NCBI GenBank assembly: GCA_902764915.1
Contig: CACWXY010000018.1
Span: forward strand, 1 to 59,784
From: an uncultured Eubacteriales bacterium
GTDB taxonomy: Bacteria > Bacillota > Clostridia > Christensenellales > Aristaeellaceae
DNA length: 59,784 nucleotides
Direction: 5' to 3'
Below the pieces are notes generated by a model, which saw nothing but the letters and a program-made list of their open reading frames with translations, was not told the DNA's origin and ran no database searches. Positions 53,246 through 59,784 of the stretch are shown here, piece by piece (the stretch's first letter is position 1; the number at the start of each line of letters is the position of its first letter). The position numbers were made by a program, and so were the translations under genes.

Positions 53246-54124
53246 ATGCGCCGTTCTCTTTGTTTGATGCTTATCTTTCTCAGCATTCCAATCCTGGGCC
53301 TGGCTTCCATTTCTGATAGTCTGCTGATTCCTGAAAGCATTACCTTGCCTGACGCTACGCATGTCATGGCATCATACCCTCTCACTGATCGCCTTCCGGA
53401 CTTTTCCCCGAAAACTGCCTTGTCTGAGTTTCCAACAGGTTTATCGTCTGTTTCTTCAGAAGATTCCACATCTCTTCCATTTGCCATTCATCACGGAGAT
53501 CGAAATCAAAAAAGAATTGCACTGACCATGGATGATTGTTATACCGCAGCCTATGTTCAGGAAACATTCGACCTTTGTCAGAAGTTCGGCGTTCCCATTA
53601 CTTTCTACCCCTTGGGGTGCGTCCTCTATGAGGAAGATCGCAATCTCTGGCTCACCATTGCAGCATCTGATTGTGAGATTGGCACACACACGCAAACCCA
53701 TGGAAACATGGGCCACGGTGGCACTTATCGTATTCTTTCCAATCTCCTTAGGCCCCAGCAGGTCCTGGATCGTCTTCTAGGGTATCACTATCCCATCCAA
53801 ACTGTGCGTCCGCCTTACGGCAGCTACGCTGATGAGCATGGCAACGTAAGAAATACTACACGCCTTATTCAGCGCAGTGGATTTCAGCATGTCATTCTGT
53901 GGGATGTATCTCAGACCAATCCTCAGAAAGCACTCCAGGCCGTACGCAATGGTTCCATTCTCCTCTTTCACGCTCGTCCGGCAGACATTCGGTGCCTTTC
54001 CTGTATTATTCCCCAATTGCAGGAACAAGGATATGAAATGGTCACTGTTACAGAACTGCTTGGAATGAAAAAGCTTGCAACCAGTACTGACCTTTATGTA
54101 TTCAATATAGAAGACTATCAATAA
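53246..54124 (+). CDS. Exported polysaccharide deacetylase (NodB domain)
   Basis: A 292-residue exported enzyme removing N-acetyl groups from peptidoglycan or another amino-sugar polymer. A signal peptide or anchor (about 1-20, LCLMLIFLSIPILGLA) leads into a spacer and the NodB domain (about 88-275): catalytic Asp pair in ALTMDDCYTAA, the metal-binding HTQTHGNMGHGG, and RPPYGSYADE, with the C-terminal LLFHARPADIRCL region containing the last catalytic His. GGAGGAATCACC precedes the ATG. It stands between RNase P RNA and clpX, close to the cell-wall related genes of the exopolysaccharide locus. Confidence 0.93.
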   Translation: MRRSLCLMLIFLSIPILGLASISDSLLIPESITLPDATHVMASYPLTDRLPDFSPKTALSEFPTGLSSVSSEDSTSLPFAIHHGDRNQKRIALTMDDCYTAAYVQETFDLCQKFGVPITFYPLGCVLYEEDRNLWLTIAASDCEIGTHTQTHGNMGHGGTYRILSNLLRPQQVLDRLLGYHYPIQTVRPPYGSYADEHGNVRNTTRLIQRSGFQHVILWDVSQTNPQKALQAVRNGSILLFHARPADIRCLSCIIPQLQEQGYEMVTVTELLGMKKLATSTDLYVFNIEDYQ

Positions 54125-54132
54125 GGAGTTCT

Positions 54133-54165
54133 AATGCACACTGAAAACAGCGTGCATTTTTTCTT
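54133..54165. terminator. Terminator after the deacetylase gene
   Basis: AATGCAC (54133-54139) pairs with GTGCATT (54152-54158), then TTTTTTC. Convergent with clpX. Confidence 0.65.
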
Positions 54166-54194
54166 CTTTACGCCAAACCAGATCAATATTAATA

Positions 54195-55490
54195 TCAGTC
54201 TTGTGGAAGGGCTGCCTGTTTTTTCTCAAGCTTTTTACTCTTCATGACCAGTTTCGGACGTCCTTGACCTCTTACAGCTTCAACATCGACAATGCATTTA
54301 GTTACATCCTTCCGACCAGGCAGCTCAAACATTGTATCAAGCATTGCATGCTCAACAATGGACCGCAGTCCGCGCGCACCTGTCTTTTTCTTTTCCGCCA
54401 GATGTGCGATCTCTCGAATAGCTTCATCTGTAAATTCCAATTCAATGCCATCCATGGATAAAAGCTTCTGATACTGTCTGCAAAGTGCATTCTTGGGCTT
54501 CGTCAGAATATTCGCTAAAGCTTCCTCTCCCAACGGGTCCAATGTCACCGTAACTGGGAGACGACCCACGATTTCAGGAATCAAGCCAAACTTGGTCAGA
54601 TCTTCCGATTCCAGTTCGCTTAGTGCTTTTGATACATCCACTCCGCTTGTTGATTGCAGTTCGGCTCCGAAACCCAGCATTTTTTTACCAATGCGGTTCT
54701 CAATAATCGGAACAATTCCTTCAAAAGCACCTCCACAGATGAAAAGAATATTCGTTGTATCGACCGGGATTGTCTCCTGCTGCGGATGCTTTCTTCCGCC
54801 ATTTGGGGGAACATTAGCAACTGTTCCCTCTATAATTTTCAGAAGTGCCTGCTGAACACCTTCACCTGACACATCGCGGGTAATGGAAGGATTCTCTGAC
54901 TTGCGGGTTATCTTATCAATTTCGTCAATATAAATGATGCCACGTTGGGCTTTTTTTACATCGAAATTAGCCGCCTGAAGAAGCCGCAGAAGCACATTCT
55001 CAACATCTTCGCCCACATATCCTGCCTGTGTAAGACTTGTCGCATCAGCAATAGCAAAAGGTACAGAAAGCATCTTCGCCAAATTCTGGGCAAGATACGT
55101 CTTGCCGCATCCGGTTGGACCTATCATGAGAATATTGGATTTCTGCAGTTCAACATCATCTTTCGAGCGTCCTTGTCCGATGCGTTTGTAATGATTATAA
55201 ACAGCCACGCACAATGTACGTTTTGCAGCTTCCTGTCCCACTACATACTCATCCAGATAAGCCTTCATCTGCATCGGGGTAGGAAGATCATGCATATCCA
55301 TTGCAAACATTTCACGGTCATTGCGTGATGAGCGTTTTCCATTTGCTTCAAGAATATCATTACACAAGTCGACGCAATTGTCGCATATAAATATATTGTT
55401 CGGTCCTGCAATCAGTTGATCTACCTGATTCTGTGACCGCCCACAAAACGCACAATGTCTGGATGACTTATTAATATCGTCCCTTGCCAT
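54195..55490 (-). CDS. clpX: ClpX ATPase
   Basis: A 431-residue AAA+ unfoldase that feeds substrates to ClpP. Zinc-binding domain [15 protein letters not shown]...[10 protein letters not shown] (residues about 15-50), Walker [14 protein letters not shown], Walker B YIDEIDKI, and pore/ClpP-contact loop region [10 protein letters not shown]. The length is normal. It follows clpP by 41 bases. The tig-clpP-clpX order is conserved in Firmicutes. Confidence 0.98.
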   Translation of the reverse strand: MARDDINKSSRHCAFCGRSQNQVDQLIAGPNNIFICDNCVDLCNDILEANGKRSSRNDREMFAMDMHDLPTPMQMKAYLDEYVVGQEAAKRTLCVAVYNHYKRIGQGRSKDDVELQKSNILMIGPTGCGKTYLAQNLAKMLSVPFAIADATSLTQAGYVGEDVENVLLRLLQAANFDVKKAQRGIIYIDEIDKITRKSENPSITRDVSGEGVQQALLKIIEGTVANVPPNGGRKHPQQETIPVDTTNILFICGGAFEGIVPIIENRIGKKMLGFGAELQSTSGVDVSKALSELESEDLTKFGLIPEIVGRLPVTVTLDPLGEEALANILTKPKNALCRQYQKLLSMDGIELEFTDEAIREIAHLAEKKKTGARGLRSIVEHAMLDTMFELPGRKDVTKCIVDVEAVRGQGRPKLVMKSKKLEKKQAALPQD

Positions 55491-55531
55491 AAATCCTTTA
55501 GCCTTTCTTGCCCTTATACAACAGCAATCGT

Positions 55532-56122
55532 TTATTCCGTGGTCCGAGGCTGATAGATCTCATCAATAATATGATAATCAAGTGCCTCCTGTGCTGTCAT
55601 AAAGTAATCTCTTTCACAGTCTGCAGTAATCTTCTCCAGGCTCTGGCCTGTCATGTCAGCCATCATATCCAGCATTTTCTTCTTTGTTCTGACAAGCCAT
55701 TCAGCACGAATGGCTACATCTGTCGCCTGTCCCTGTGCACCGCCAAGAGGCTGATGAATCATTACCTCACTGTTGGGAAGCGCTAATCTTTTTCCCTTGG
55801 CGCCGCTCATTAACAGAAAAGCCCCCATGGAAGCCGCCATGCCAATACATACTGTTCTTACCTGCGGACGAATATAATGCATCGTATCATAAATAGCCAT
55901 TCCAGCAGTAACCGATCCGCCGGGACTATTGATGTAAAGGCTGATATCTGCCTCTGGGTTCTCCATTTCCAAAAATAGCAGCTGCGCTACTACAGAATTC
56001 GCAATATCGTCATTAATCTCTCCGCCAAGAAAAACAATGCGGTCTTTCAAAAGTCTCGAATAAATATCATAAGAACGTTCGCCACGACTTGTCTGTTCTA
56101 CCACATAAGGGATCAAATTCAT
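55532..56122 (-). CDS. clpP: ClpP protease
   Basis: A 196-residue serine protease of the ClpXP complex. Catalytic Ser in [12 protein letters not shown], His in [14 protein letters not shown], Asp in the [17 protein letters not shown] region, and N-terminal [21 protein letters not shown]. Mature length with no long propeptide. It lies 54 bases after the tig stop, across a hairpin. Confidence 0.98.
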   Translation of the reverse strand: MNLIPYVVEQTSRGERSYDIYSRLLKDRIVFLGGEINDDIANSVVAQLLFLEMENPEADISLYINSPGGSVTAGMAIYDTMHYIRPQVRTVCIGMAASMGAFLLMSGAKGKRLALPNSEVMIHQPLGGAQGQATDVAIRAEWLVRTKKKMLDMMADMTGQSLEKITADCERDYFMTAQEALDYHIIDEIYQPRTTE

Positions 56123-56144
56123 ACCGTTCTCCTCTCTGAAGAAA

Positions 56145-56169
56145 AGGACAGGTGATTAACACCTGTCCT
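56145..56169 (-). terminator. Hairpin between tig and clpP
   Basis: AGGACAGGTG (56145-56154) pairs perfectly with CACCTGTCCT (56160-56169) and a TTTTCTTC run follows on the minus strand. It may partly uncouple clpP-clpX from tig. Confidence 0.75.
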
Positions 56170-56176
56170 CATTGAC

Positions 56177-57559
56177 TTATTCCCCAGCCTTTGTTTCCTC
56201 TTCAGCATTTTCTGCTTCAGCTGTTTCCGCTTCGTGTTCTTCCATATCAACAGGCTTCTTATCCACAAAGACAACAGTATTCTCTGTTGTAAGGAATTTC
56301 TTCAAATTATCCTGTTCTGCTTGCTGCTCATAATTAGCACGCATTTTGCTGTCAAGCTTCTCATAGGCTTCTTCCCCATTAAAGCTATCCTGATCTTTGG
56401 CTTCCTTCTTAAGCAGTTCTATTATCTGGTCTTTGGTCGCTCCCAAGTTCTGAGCTTTGCTGAGCGCTTCAAAAACAAGCTGTGAGCGTAGCGTTGATTC
56501 AGCCTGTCCTTTAAGGAAACGCTCTGTGAAATCCTGCGCCGTCATTCCTGCACCACGAAGCTGTTCCGTAAGATCCAAGCCATACATCTTATACTGCTGT
56601 GCCTGCTGATCAAAGAGACGCTTTGCTTCCTGAGAAACCAACTCAGGATTCAATTCCACTTCAGCGTTCTCGACAACTTTTCCAAATACAGCATCAACCG
56701 CAGCACTATCGTTCTGCTCTTTGACCCTTGTTTCCAACTGTTTGACAATATCCGCGCGGTACTCAGCGAAAGTAGTAAATTCGCTGACATCACCTGCAAA
56801 ATCATCATCCAGTTCAGGAATGACCTGCTTTGCAATCCTATGAAGGATTACTTTAAAAGTAGCAAGTTTTCCTGCAAGACTTGCTTCATGATAGTTTTCA
56901 GGGAAAGTTACGTTAATTTCACGTTCCTCTCCAGGATTCATTCCCACAACACCAGCTTCAAAGCCTGGTATAAACGAATTAGATCCAAGTACCAAAGGCT
57001 GATTTTGCGCGGCACCGCCGTCAAAAGCTTTACCATCTACAAAACCCTCATAATCGATATATACTGTATCATCCATCTCGGCAGCACGGTTTTCGACATC
57101 TTCTTCTGTAACCATACGCTGACGATCCTGATCGATACGCTGATCAATCATATCTTCTGTTACAATCTCCTGCGGAACTTCGACGGTTAAGCCCTTGCAT
57201 TCTCCCAAAACAGCGGCAGGCTGAATAGAAACCAGAACTTCCGCAATCACATCTTTCTCAGTTTCCAACTGTGCAAAAGAAATACTGTTAACTTGAACCA
57301 CGATTTCATCTATCTCATCAACGATCTTCACTAACTGACCGCGCACAAGCTCTTCTGCTGCGTCTTCCAGTACGAGCTTTTCATTGACAAAATTCTTCAA
57401 CATATTACGCGGCACATGTCCCTTGCGGAATCCAGGAATTCTCGCTGTACGGGATACTTCGCGATATACATCATCCACCTTTGGCTTCAGTTCTTCCCAG
57501 TCAAAAGTGCATGTTGCCTTGACAACGTCCTTCGCAGTCCGTTCGTAATTCGTCGTCAT
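56177..57559 (-). CDS. tig: Trigger factor
   Basis: A 460-residue ribosome-bound chaperone and prolyl isomerase. Ribosome-binding motif GFRKGHVPR (about residues 42-50, canonical GFRxGxxP), the FKBP-like middle domain (YIDYEGFVDGKAFDGGAA and FIPGFEAGVVGMNPGEEREI) and the helical C-terminal chaperone part. The Glu-rich tail (EEHEAETAEAENAEEE) makes it a bit longer than usual. The ATG at 57559 starts TTNYERTAKDVVK. First gene of tig-clpP-clpX. Confidence 0.97.
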   Translation of the reverse strand: MTTNYERTAKDVVKATCTFDWEELKPKVDDVYREVSRTARIPGFRKGHVPRNMLKNFVNEKLVLEDAAEELVRGQLVKIVDEIDEIVVQVNSISFAQLETEKDVIAEVLVSIQPAAVLGECKGLTVEVPQEIVTEDMIDQRIDQDRQRMVTEEDVENRAAEMDDTVYIDYEGFVDGKAFDGGAAQNQPLVLGSNSFIPGFEAGVVGMNPGEEREINVTFPENYHEASLAGKLATFKVILHRIAKQVIPELDDDFAGDVSEFTTFAEYRADIVKQLETRVKEQNDSAAVDAVFGKVVENAEVELNPELVSQEAKRLFDQQAQQYKMYGLDLTEQLRGAGMTAQDFTERFLKGQAESTLRSQLVFEALSKAQNLGATKDQIIELLKKEAKDQDSFNGEEAYEKLDSKMRANYEQQAEQDNLKKFLTTENTVVFVDKKPVDMEEHEAETAEAENAEEETKAGE

Positions 57560-57665
57560 GATACATTATCCTTCCTTAACTAAACTGCTAATTCTTTATT
57601 TTAGCCTTCCAATCATACAGGTTTTCTTTCTTCATTGCAATCCATTCAAGCGAAATATATAAAAA

Positions 57666-57711
57666 AATAAGGAAACATGACTCATATTAATCTGAGTCAT
57701 GTTTCCTTATT
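57666..57711. terminator. Strong bidirectional terminator
   Basis: A perfect 19-bp stem (57666-57684 with 57693-57711) with an 8-base loop, A-run at left and T-run at right. It ends the purC transcript and faces the tig promoter region. Confidence 0.9.
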
Positions 57712-57728
57712 TTCCTTGCCCATATTAT

Positions 57729-58448
57729 TTATCTATCCATCCCCATCATTCTATGCAAAAGTTCCTGATATGCTTTTTCCGTGTCTCCTAAATCTCGACG
57801 GAACCGATCAATATCTAAAGGTTCATGGGTATGCGCATCCCAGAATCTTGCCACGTCCGGAGAAATCTCATCTGCTACAAGGATTTTTCCATTGTAACGA
57901 CCAAACTCCAGAGTAAAATCAATAAGTTCAATCTCAATGTCCCGCATATATGCACTGATGATTTCGTTTATTTGGAGAGCCATGCTTGTAATATATTCCA
58001 GTTCTTGTGTGGTTGCAATCTTCAAAGCAAGAATATGAGATACATTAACAAGGGGTTTATCCATCATATTTACATTCTTGTAAACAAATTCCACTACGGG
58101 AGGTATAAGCAATTCTCCTCCGGGCAGACCTGTTCTTCTTTCCAAGCTTCCAGCTACACGATTGCGTACTTTCACACCTAAAGGAATCATTTCACAGCGA
58201 AGCACTAAACTTTGTCTGCTATCTAATTGCTGAATAAAATGATTTGGAATACCATGCTCAGACAGCAATGTGAAAAATGTCTTACAGACAGCGTTATTCA
58301 CTTCTCCTTTCCCTAAAATTCGCCCCCGTTTCAATCCTTGAAAGGCCATCGCCTCATCTTTGAAATACTCTACAGCTTTTGTGGGATCTGTCGTTGCATA
58401 AATGCGTTTGCTTTTCCCTTCTCGAATCAATTCGCAAGTCTGAACCAT
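57729..58448 (-). CDS. purC: SAICAR synthetase
   Basis: A 239-residue purine synthesis enzyme joining CAIR and aspartate. Motifs: IREGKSKRIYATTDP, VEYFKDEAMAFQGLKRG, VRNRVAGSLERRTGLPGG, DFTLEFGRYNGKILVADEISPD and DRFRRDLGD near the end. The ATG at 58448 gives the usual N terminus; GAGGAG lies 13 bases upstream, a wide spacing, and GTG codons at 58460 and 58469 are alternatives. It is alone here, without the other pur genes. Confidence 0.95.
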   Translation of the reverse strand: MVQTCELIREGKSKRIYATTDPTKAVEYFKDEAMAFQGLKRGRILGKGEVNNAVCKTFFTLLSEHGIPNHFIQQLDSRQSLVLRCEMIPLGVKVRNRVAGSLERRTGLPGGELLIPPVVEFVYKNVNMMDKPLVNVSHILALKIATTQELEYITSMALQINEIISAYMRDIEIELIDFTLEFGRYNGKILVADEISPDVARFWDAHTHEPLDIDRFRRDLGDTEKAYQELLHRMMGMDR

Positions 58449-58526
58449 ATGCTTTGCCACACTCCTCACTAATAAGCAGAAGAATTTTATCAGAAGGCGT
58501 TAATTTACTCAAGCTTCCCGCAGTAC

Positions 58527-58807
58527 TCACACAGGGCGATCGTCCACAATGCGATTGACATACATATTGAAGGTAAAATGTCCATGCGTCAGCGTCACGG
58601 ATTGGATGCACCCGTAGGAAATGCAGGCGTTACCGTTCCCGTGTCTGTCAAAGTACGCTCTCTGTATGATTAGGTCATCAGTTGGTCCTTCCACAAGAAC
58701 AACTTTTGTCGTAAGGATAAACCGAAGTGTATCGTAGTCGGGAAGCTTCACGAAGTATTTCTTTGTATCATCTGGAAGAGCGGAAGAGATACTGACATCA
58801 AGTGTTC
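58527..58807 (-). pseudogene. Fragment of an OLD-family (TOPRIM) nuclease gene
   Basis: The minus-strand frame reads SALPDDTKKYFVKLP, DYDTLRFILTTKVVLVEG and PTDDLIIQRAYFDRHG, matching the start of the TOPRIM domain of OLD-family ATP-dependent nucleases, where KVxLVEGPSDELIxQRAY is typical. The ATPase part is missing upstream, and after FDRHG the sequence turns unrelated and stops. It is thus a short internal scrap of a defence-type gene of about 500-600 residues. Confidence 0.6.
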
Positions 58808-58914
58808 ACATTAGCTATGTTGAAAGTGGTTCCAGAAAACTGAGTCTGGAATTATTAATCTCTATCGCCAAGGCCCTGGATGTATCCGCTAACGATCTTC
58901 TTACGGACAATCTG
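58801..58914 (+). pseudogene. Fragment of an XRE-family HTH regulator gene
   Basis: The plus strand reads VHISYVESGSRKLSLELL and SIAKALDVSANDLLTDNL, the second half of a typical Cro/C1-type helix-turn-helix with no start codon and with the first helices lost. It ends where the opposite-strand AlbA-type gene begins to match its own family, so a rearrangement junction lies near 58910. Confidence 0.6.
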
Positions 58915-59511
58915 AAACTCATCGTCAGGCAGGCTCGTCCAAGGATGGCCTTCATGAGAAGCATTGTACCTGTTTCTGTACGACTTGATGCTGTCTTCAC
59001 TAAGATCAGCAATCTCCTTATCCTCAAGAACCCTCATATCCGGAGAATCTTCGGTTTGGTCACGCAGCATGGCAAGGACAGCTTCCCGTGAGCAGTGGTA
59101 ATCTCCCTCACCATCACGACGATATGTTCCGTTCCACATATCGTTATCGATATAAATCGGTTTCTCTTTCCTGCGGGCCTTTGGAACCTTTATTACAAGG
59201 ATTACATCACCGTCTACCTCGTAAGAAACGACATTGTCATCGCTCACAAGGGCAATATTCACCTTGTTCTGGTTATGAAGGGAATCGAAGAATTCCTTTC
59301 TCAGTTTCTCGGCATCCTTTAATCCGGTCGTGTACCACGATCTGTCATCCCGCTCTTTTACGCCTAGGATGATGCATCCACCAGCAGTGTTGGCAAAAGA
59401 GGAGTAGGTTTCCCACAATGCATTCGGTAATCTGTCCTTTGCGCGTTTCACTTCAAGCCGATTATCTTCCCTGTATTTATCAAATTTGGCAAGATCAAAC
59501 ACCTCATCCAT
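58855..59511 (-). CDS. AlbA_2/Schlafen-like divergent AAA protein, C-terminally truncated
   Basis: A 218-residue product with the N-terminal AlbA_2 (Schlafen-like AAA_4) domain: FDKYREDNRLEVKRAKDRLP, SSFANTAGGCIILGVKER, VIVIKVPKARRKEKPIYI and TYRRDGEGDYHCS. Relatives are ATP-binding putative regulators of 400-550 residues. Here, the frame follows the family to SLPDDEF, then reads about 15 residues antisense to an XRE fragment before a stop. It is therefore a truncated gene and possibly non-functional. The ATG at 59511 (MDEVFDLAKF) follows GGAGG by nine bases. Upstream DNA to the window edge carries short repeats. Confidence 0.6.
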   Translation of the reverse strand: MDEVFDLAKFDKYREDNRLEVKRAKDRLPNALWETYSSFANTAGGCIILGVKERDDRSWYTTGLKDAEKLRKEFFDSLHNQNKVNIALVSDDNVVSYEVDGDVILVIKVPKARRKEKPIYIDNDMWNGTYRRDGEGDYHCSREAVLAMLRDQTEDSPDMRVLEDKEIADLSEDSIKSYRNRYNASHEGHPWTSLPDDEFQIVRKKIVSGYIQGLGDRD

Positions 59512-59702
59512 TCCGATCTGCCTCCTTCCCAGCCCTAAAAAAGAGCGCAAAAACCCAAATAACAGTATACCCCAAGCAGCCCGATTTATCAATGTTTTTA
59601 TGTGATCAGACTGTAGAGAAAGTATGGCTGAAAAGCAAAAATCTGGCAGGAATCACCCCACCAGCTCATCTTCAGCAATCCGCATTGTGTTTTGTCAATA
59701 GG

Positions 59703-59769
59703 TTTTCCGCAAAATCGGAAAAACTTTTCCCTGTTTTCGGATCAGGAAATCCGTTTTTCCGGATCAGGA
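59703..59769. repeat. Short inverted and direct repeats near the right edge
   Basis: TTTTCCG/CGGAAAA (59703-59709, 59716-59722), CGGAT/ATCCG (59739-59743, 59749-59753) and two copies of GGATCAGGA (about 59739-59747 and 59761-59769) lie upstream of the truncated AlbA-type gene. They may be operator-like or remnants of mobile DNA ends. A plus-strand frame stays open to the window edge, but no gene can be named. Confidence 0.4.
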
Positions 59770-59784
59770 CATGGAAAGCGTTTA

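Overview
The window is chromosomal DNA from a low-abundance-sporeformer-type Clostridia (Firmicutes). Supporting this are an IspH-ribosomal protein S1 fusion, the yicC-remA-gmk-rpoZ run, T-box leaders, a CIRCE-controlled groESL operon, an AbrB-type regulator, YhaM, DegV and a group-B-like [FeFe] hydrogenase. An obligate anaerobe from a gut-like habitat, perhaps Christensenellales-like, is my inference. I see no rRNA, tRNA, CRISPR array or intact insertion sequence. Most genes lie on the minus strand.

Layout. 1-2219: end of an unknown gene, then LMW phosphatase, 5'-nucleotidase and a DUF5058 membrane protein (minus). 2372-3807: a two-gene toxin-antitoxin-like cassette (HTH + DUF3990 ADP-ribosyltransferase and a partner) bracketed by two closely related long palindromes. 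3808-8544: a loosely packed stretch with a PAP2 phosphatase, a secreted duplicated-domain protein, a propeller-like protein and a membrane-anchored XRE regulator. 8728-12152: a tyrosine-type T-box operon (aminotransferase, tyrS, yigZ). 12203-13763: an SH3 surface protein. 13775-21543: coaBC, a GH31 glycosidase, the hydrogenase, a ThyX-like protein, a YjbR protein and a GH88/105 hydrolase. 21592-24536: rpoZ, gmk, remA, yicC and degV. 24675-30985: a valine-type T-box followed by a small membrane protein and the overlapping genes valS-folC-rsmH-rsmI. 31004-36502: rpmF, yceD, a fused Hsp70-GrpE protein, thiamine pyrophosphokinase and ispH-rpsA. 36723-40512: cmk-plsC, abrB-thioesterase and mutY. 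40674-42777: groESL under CIRCE. 42971-49700: an HTH protein and a small exopolysaccharide locus (lipoprotein, Wzz-like, phosphoglycosyl transferase, O-antigen ligase-like). 49847-57711: rplI-dnaB-yhaM, RNase P RNA, a polysaccharide deacetylase and tig-clpP-clpX. 57729-59784: purC followed by a graveyard of three broken accessory genes.

Functional logic. Two aminoacyl-tRNA synthetase operons are predicted to respond to uncharged tRNA through T-boxes whose specifier (UAC, GUC) and discriminator-pairing base agree with the synthetase they control. Translation, rRNA modification, folate, CoA and isoprenoid functions are packed in tightly overlapping operons. The most unusual protein is a single chain joining a DnaK-like ATPase domain with worn catalytic motifs, a short substrate-binding-like domain and a GrpE domain. 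The most unusual DNA architecture is the palindrome-bracketed DUF3990 cassette. Core genes right of about 42.8 kb look clearly more AT-rich than those to the left.
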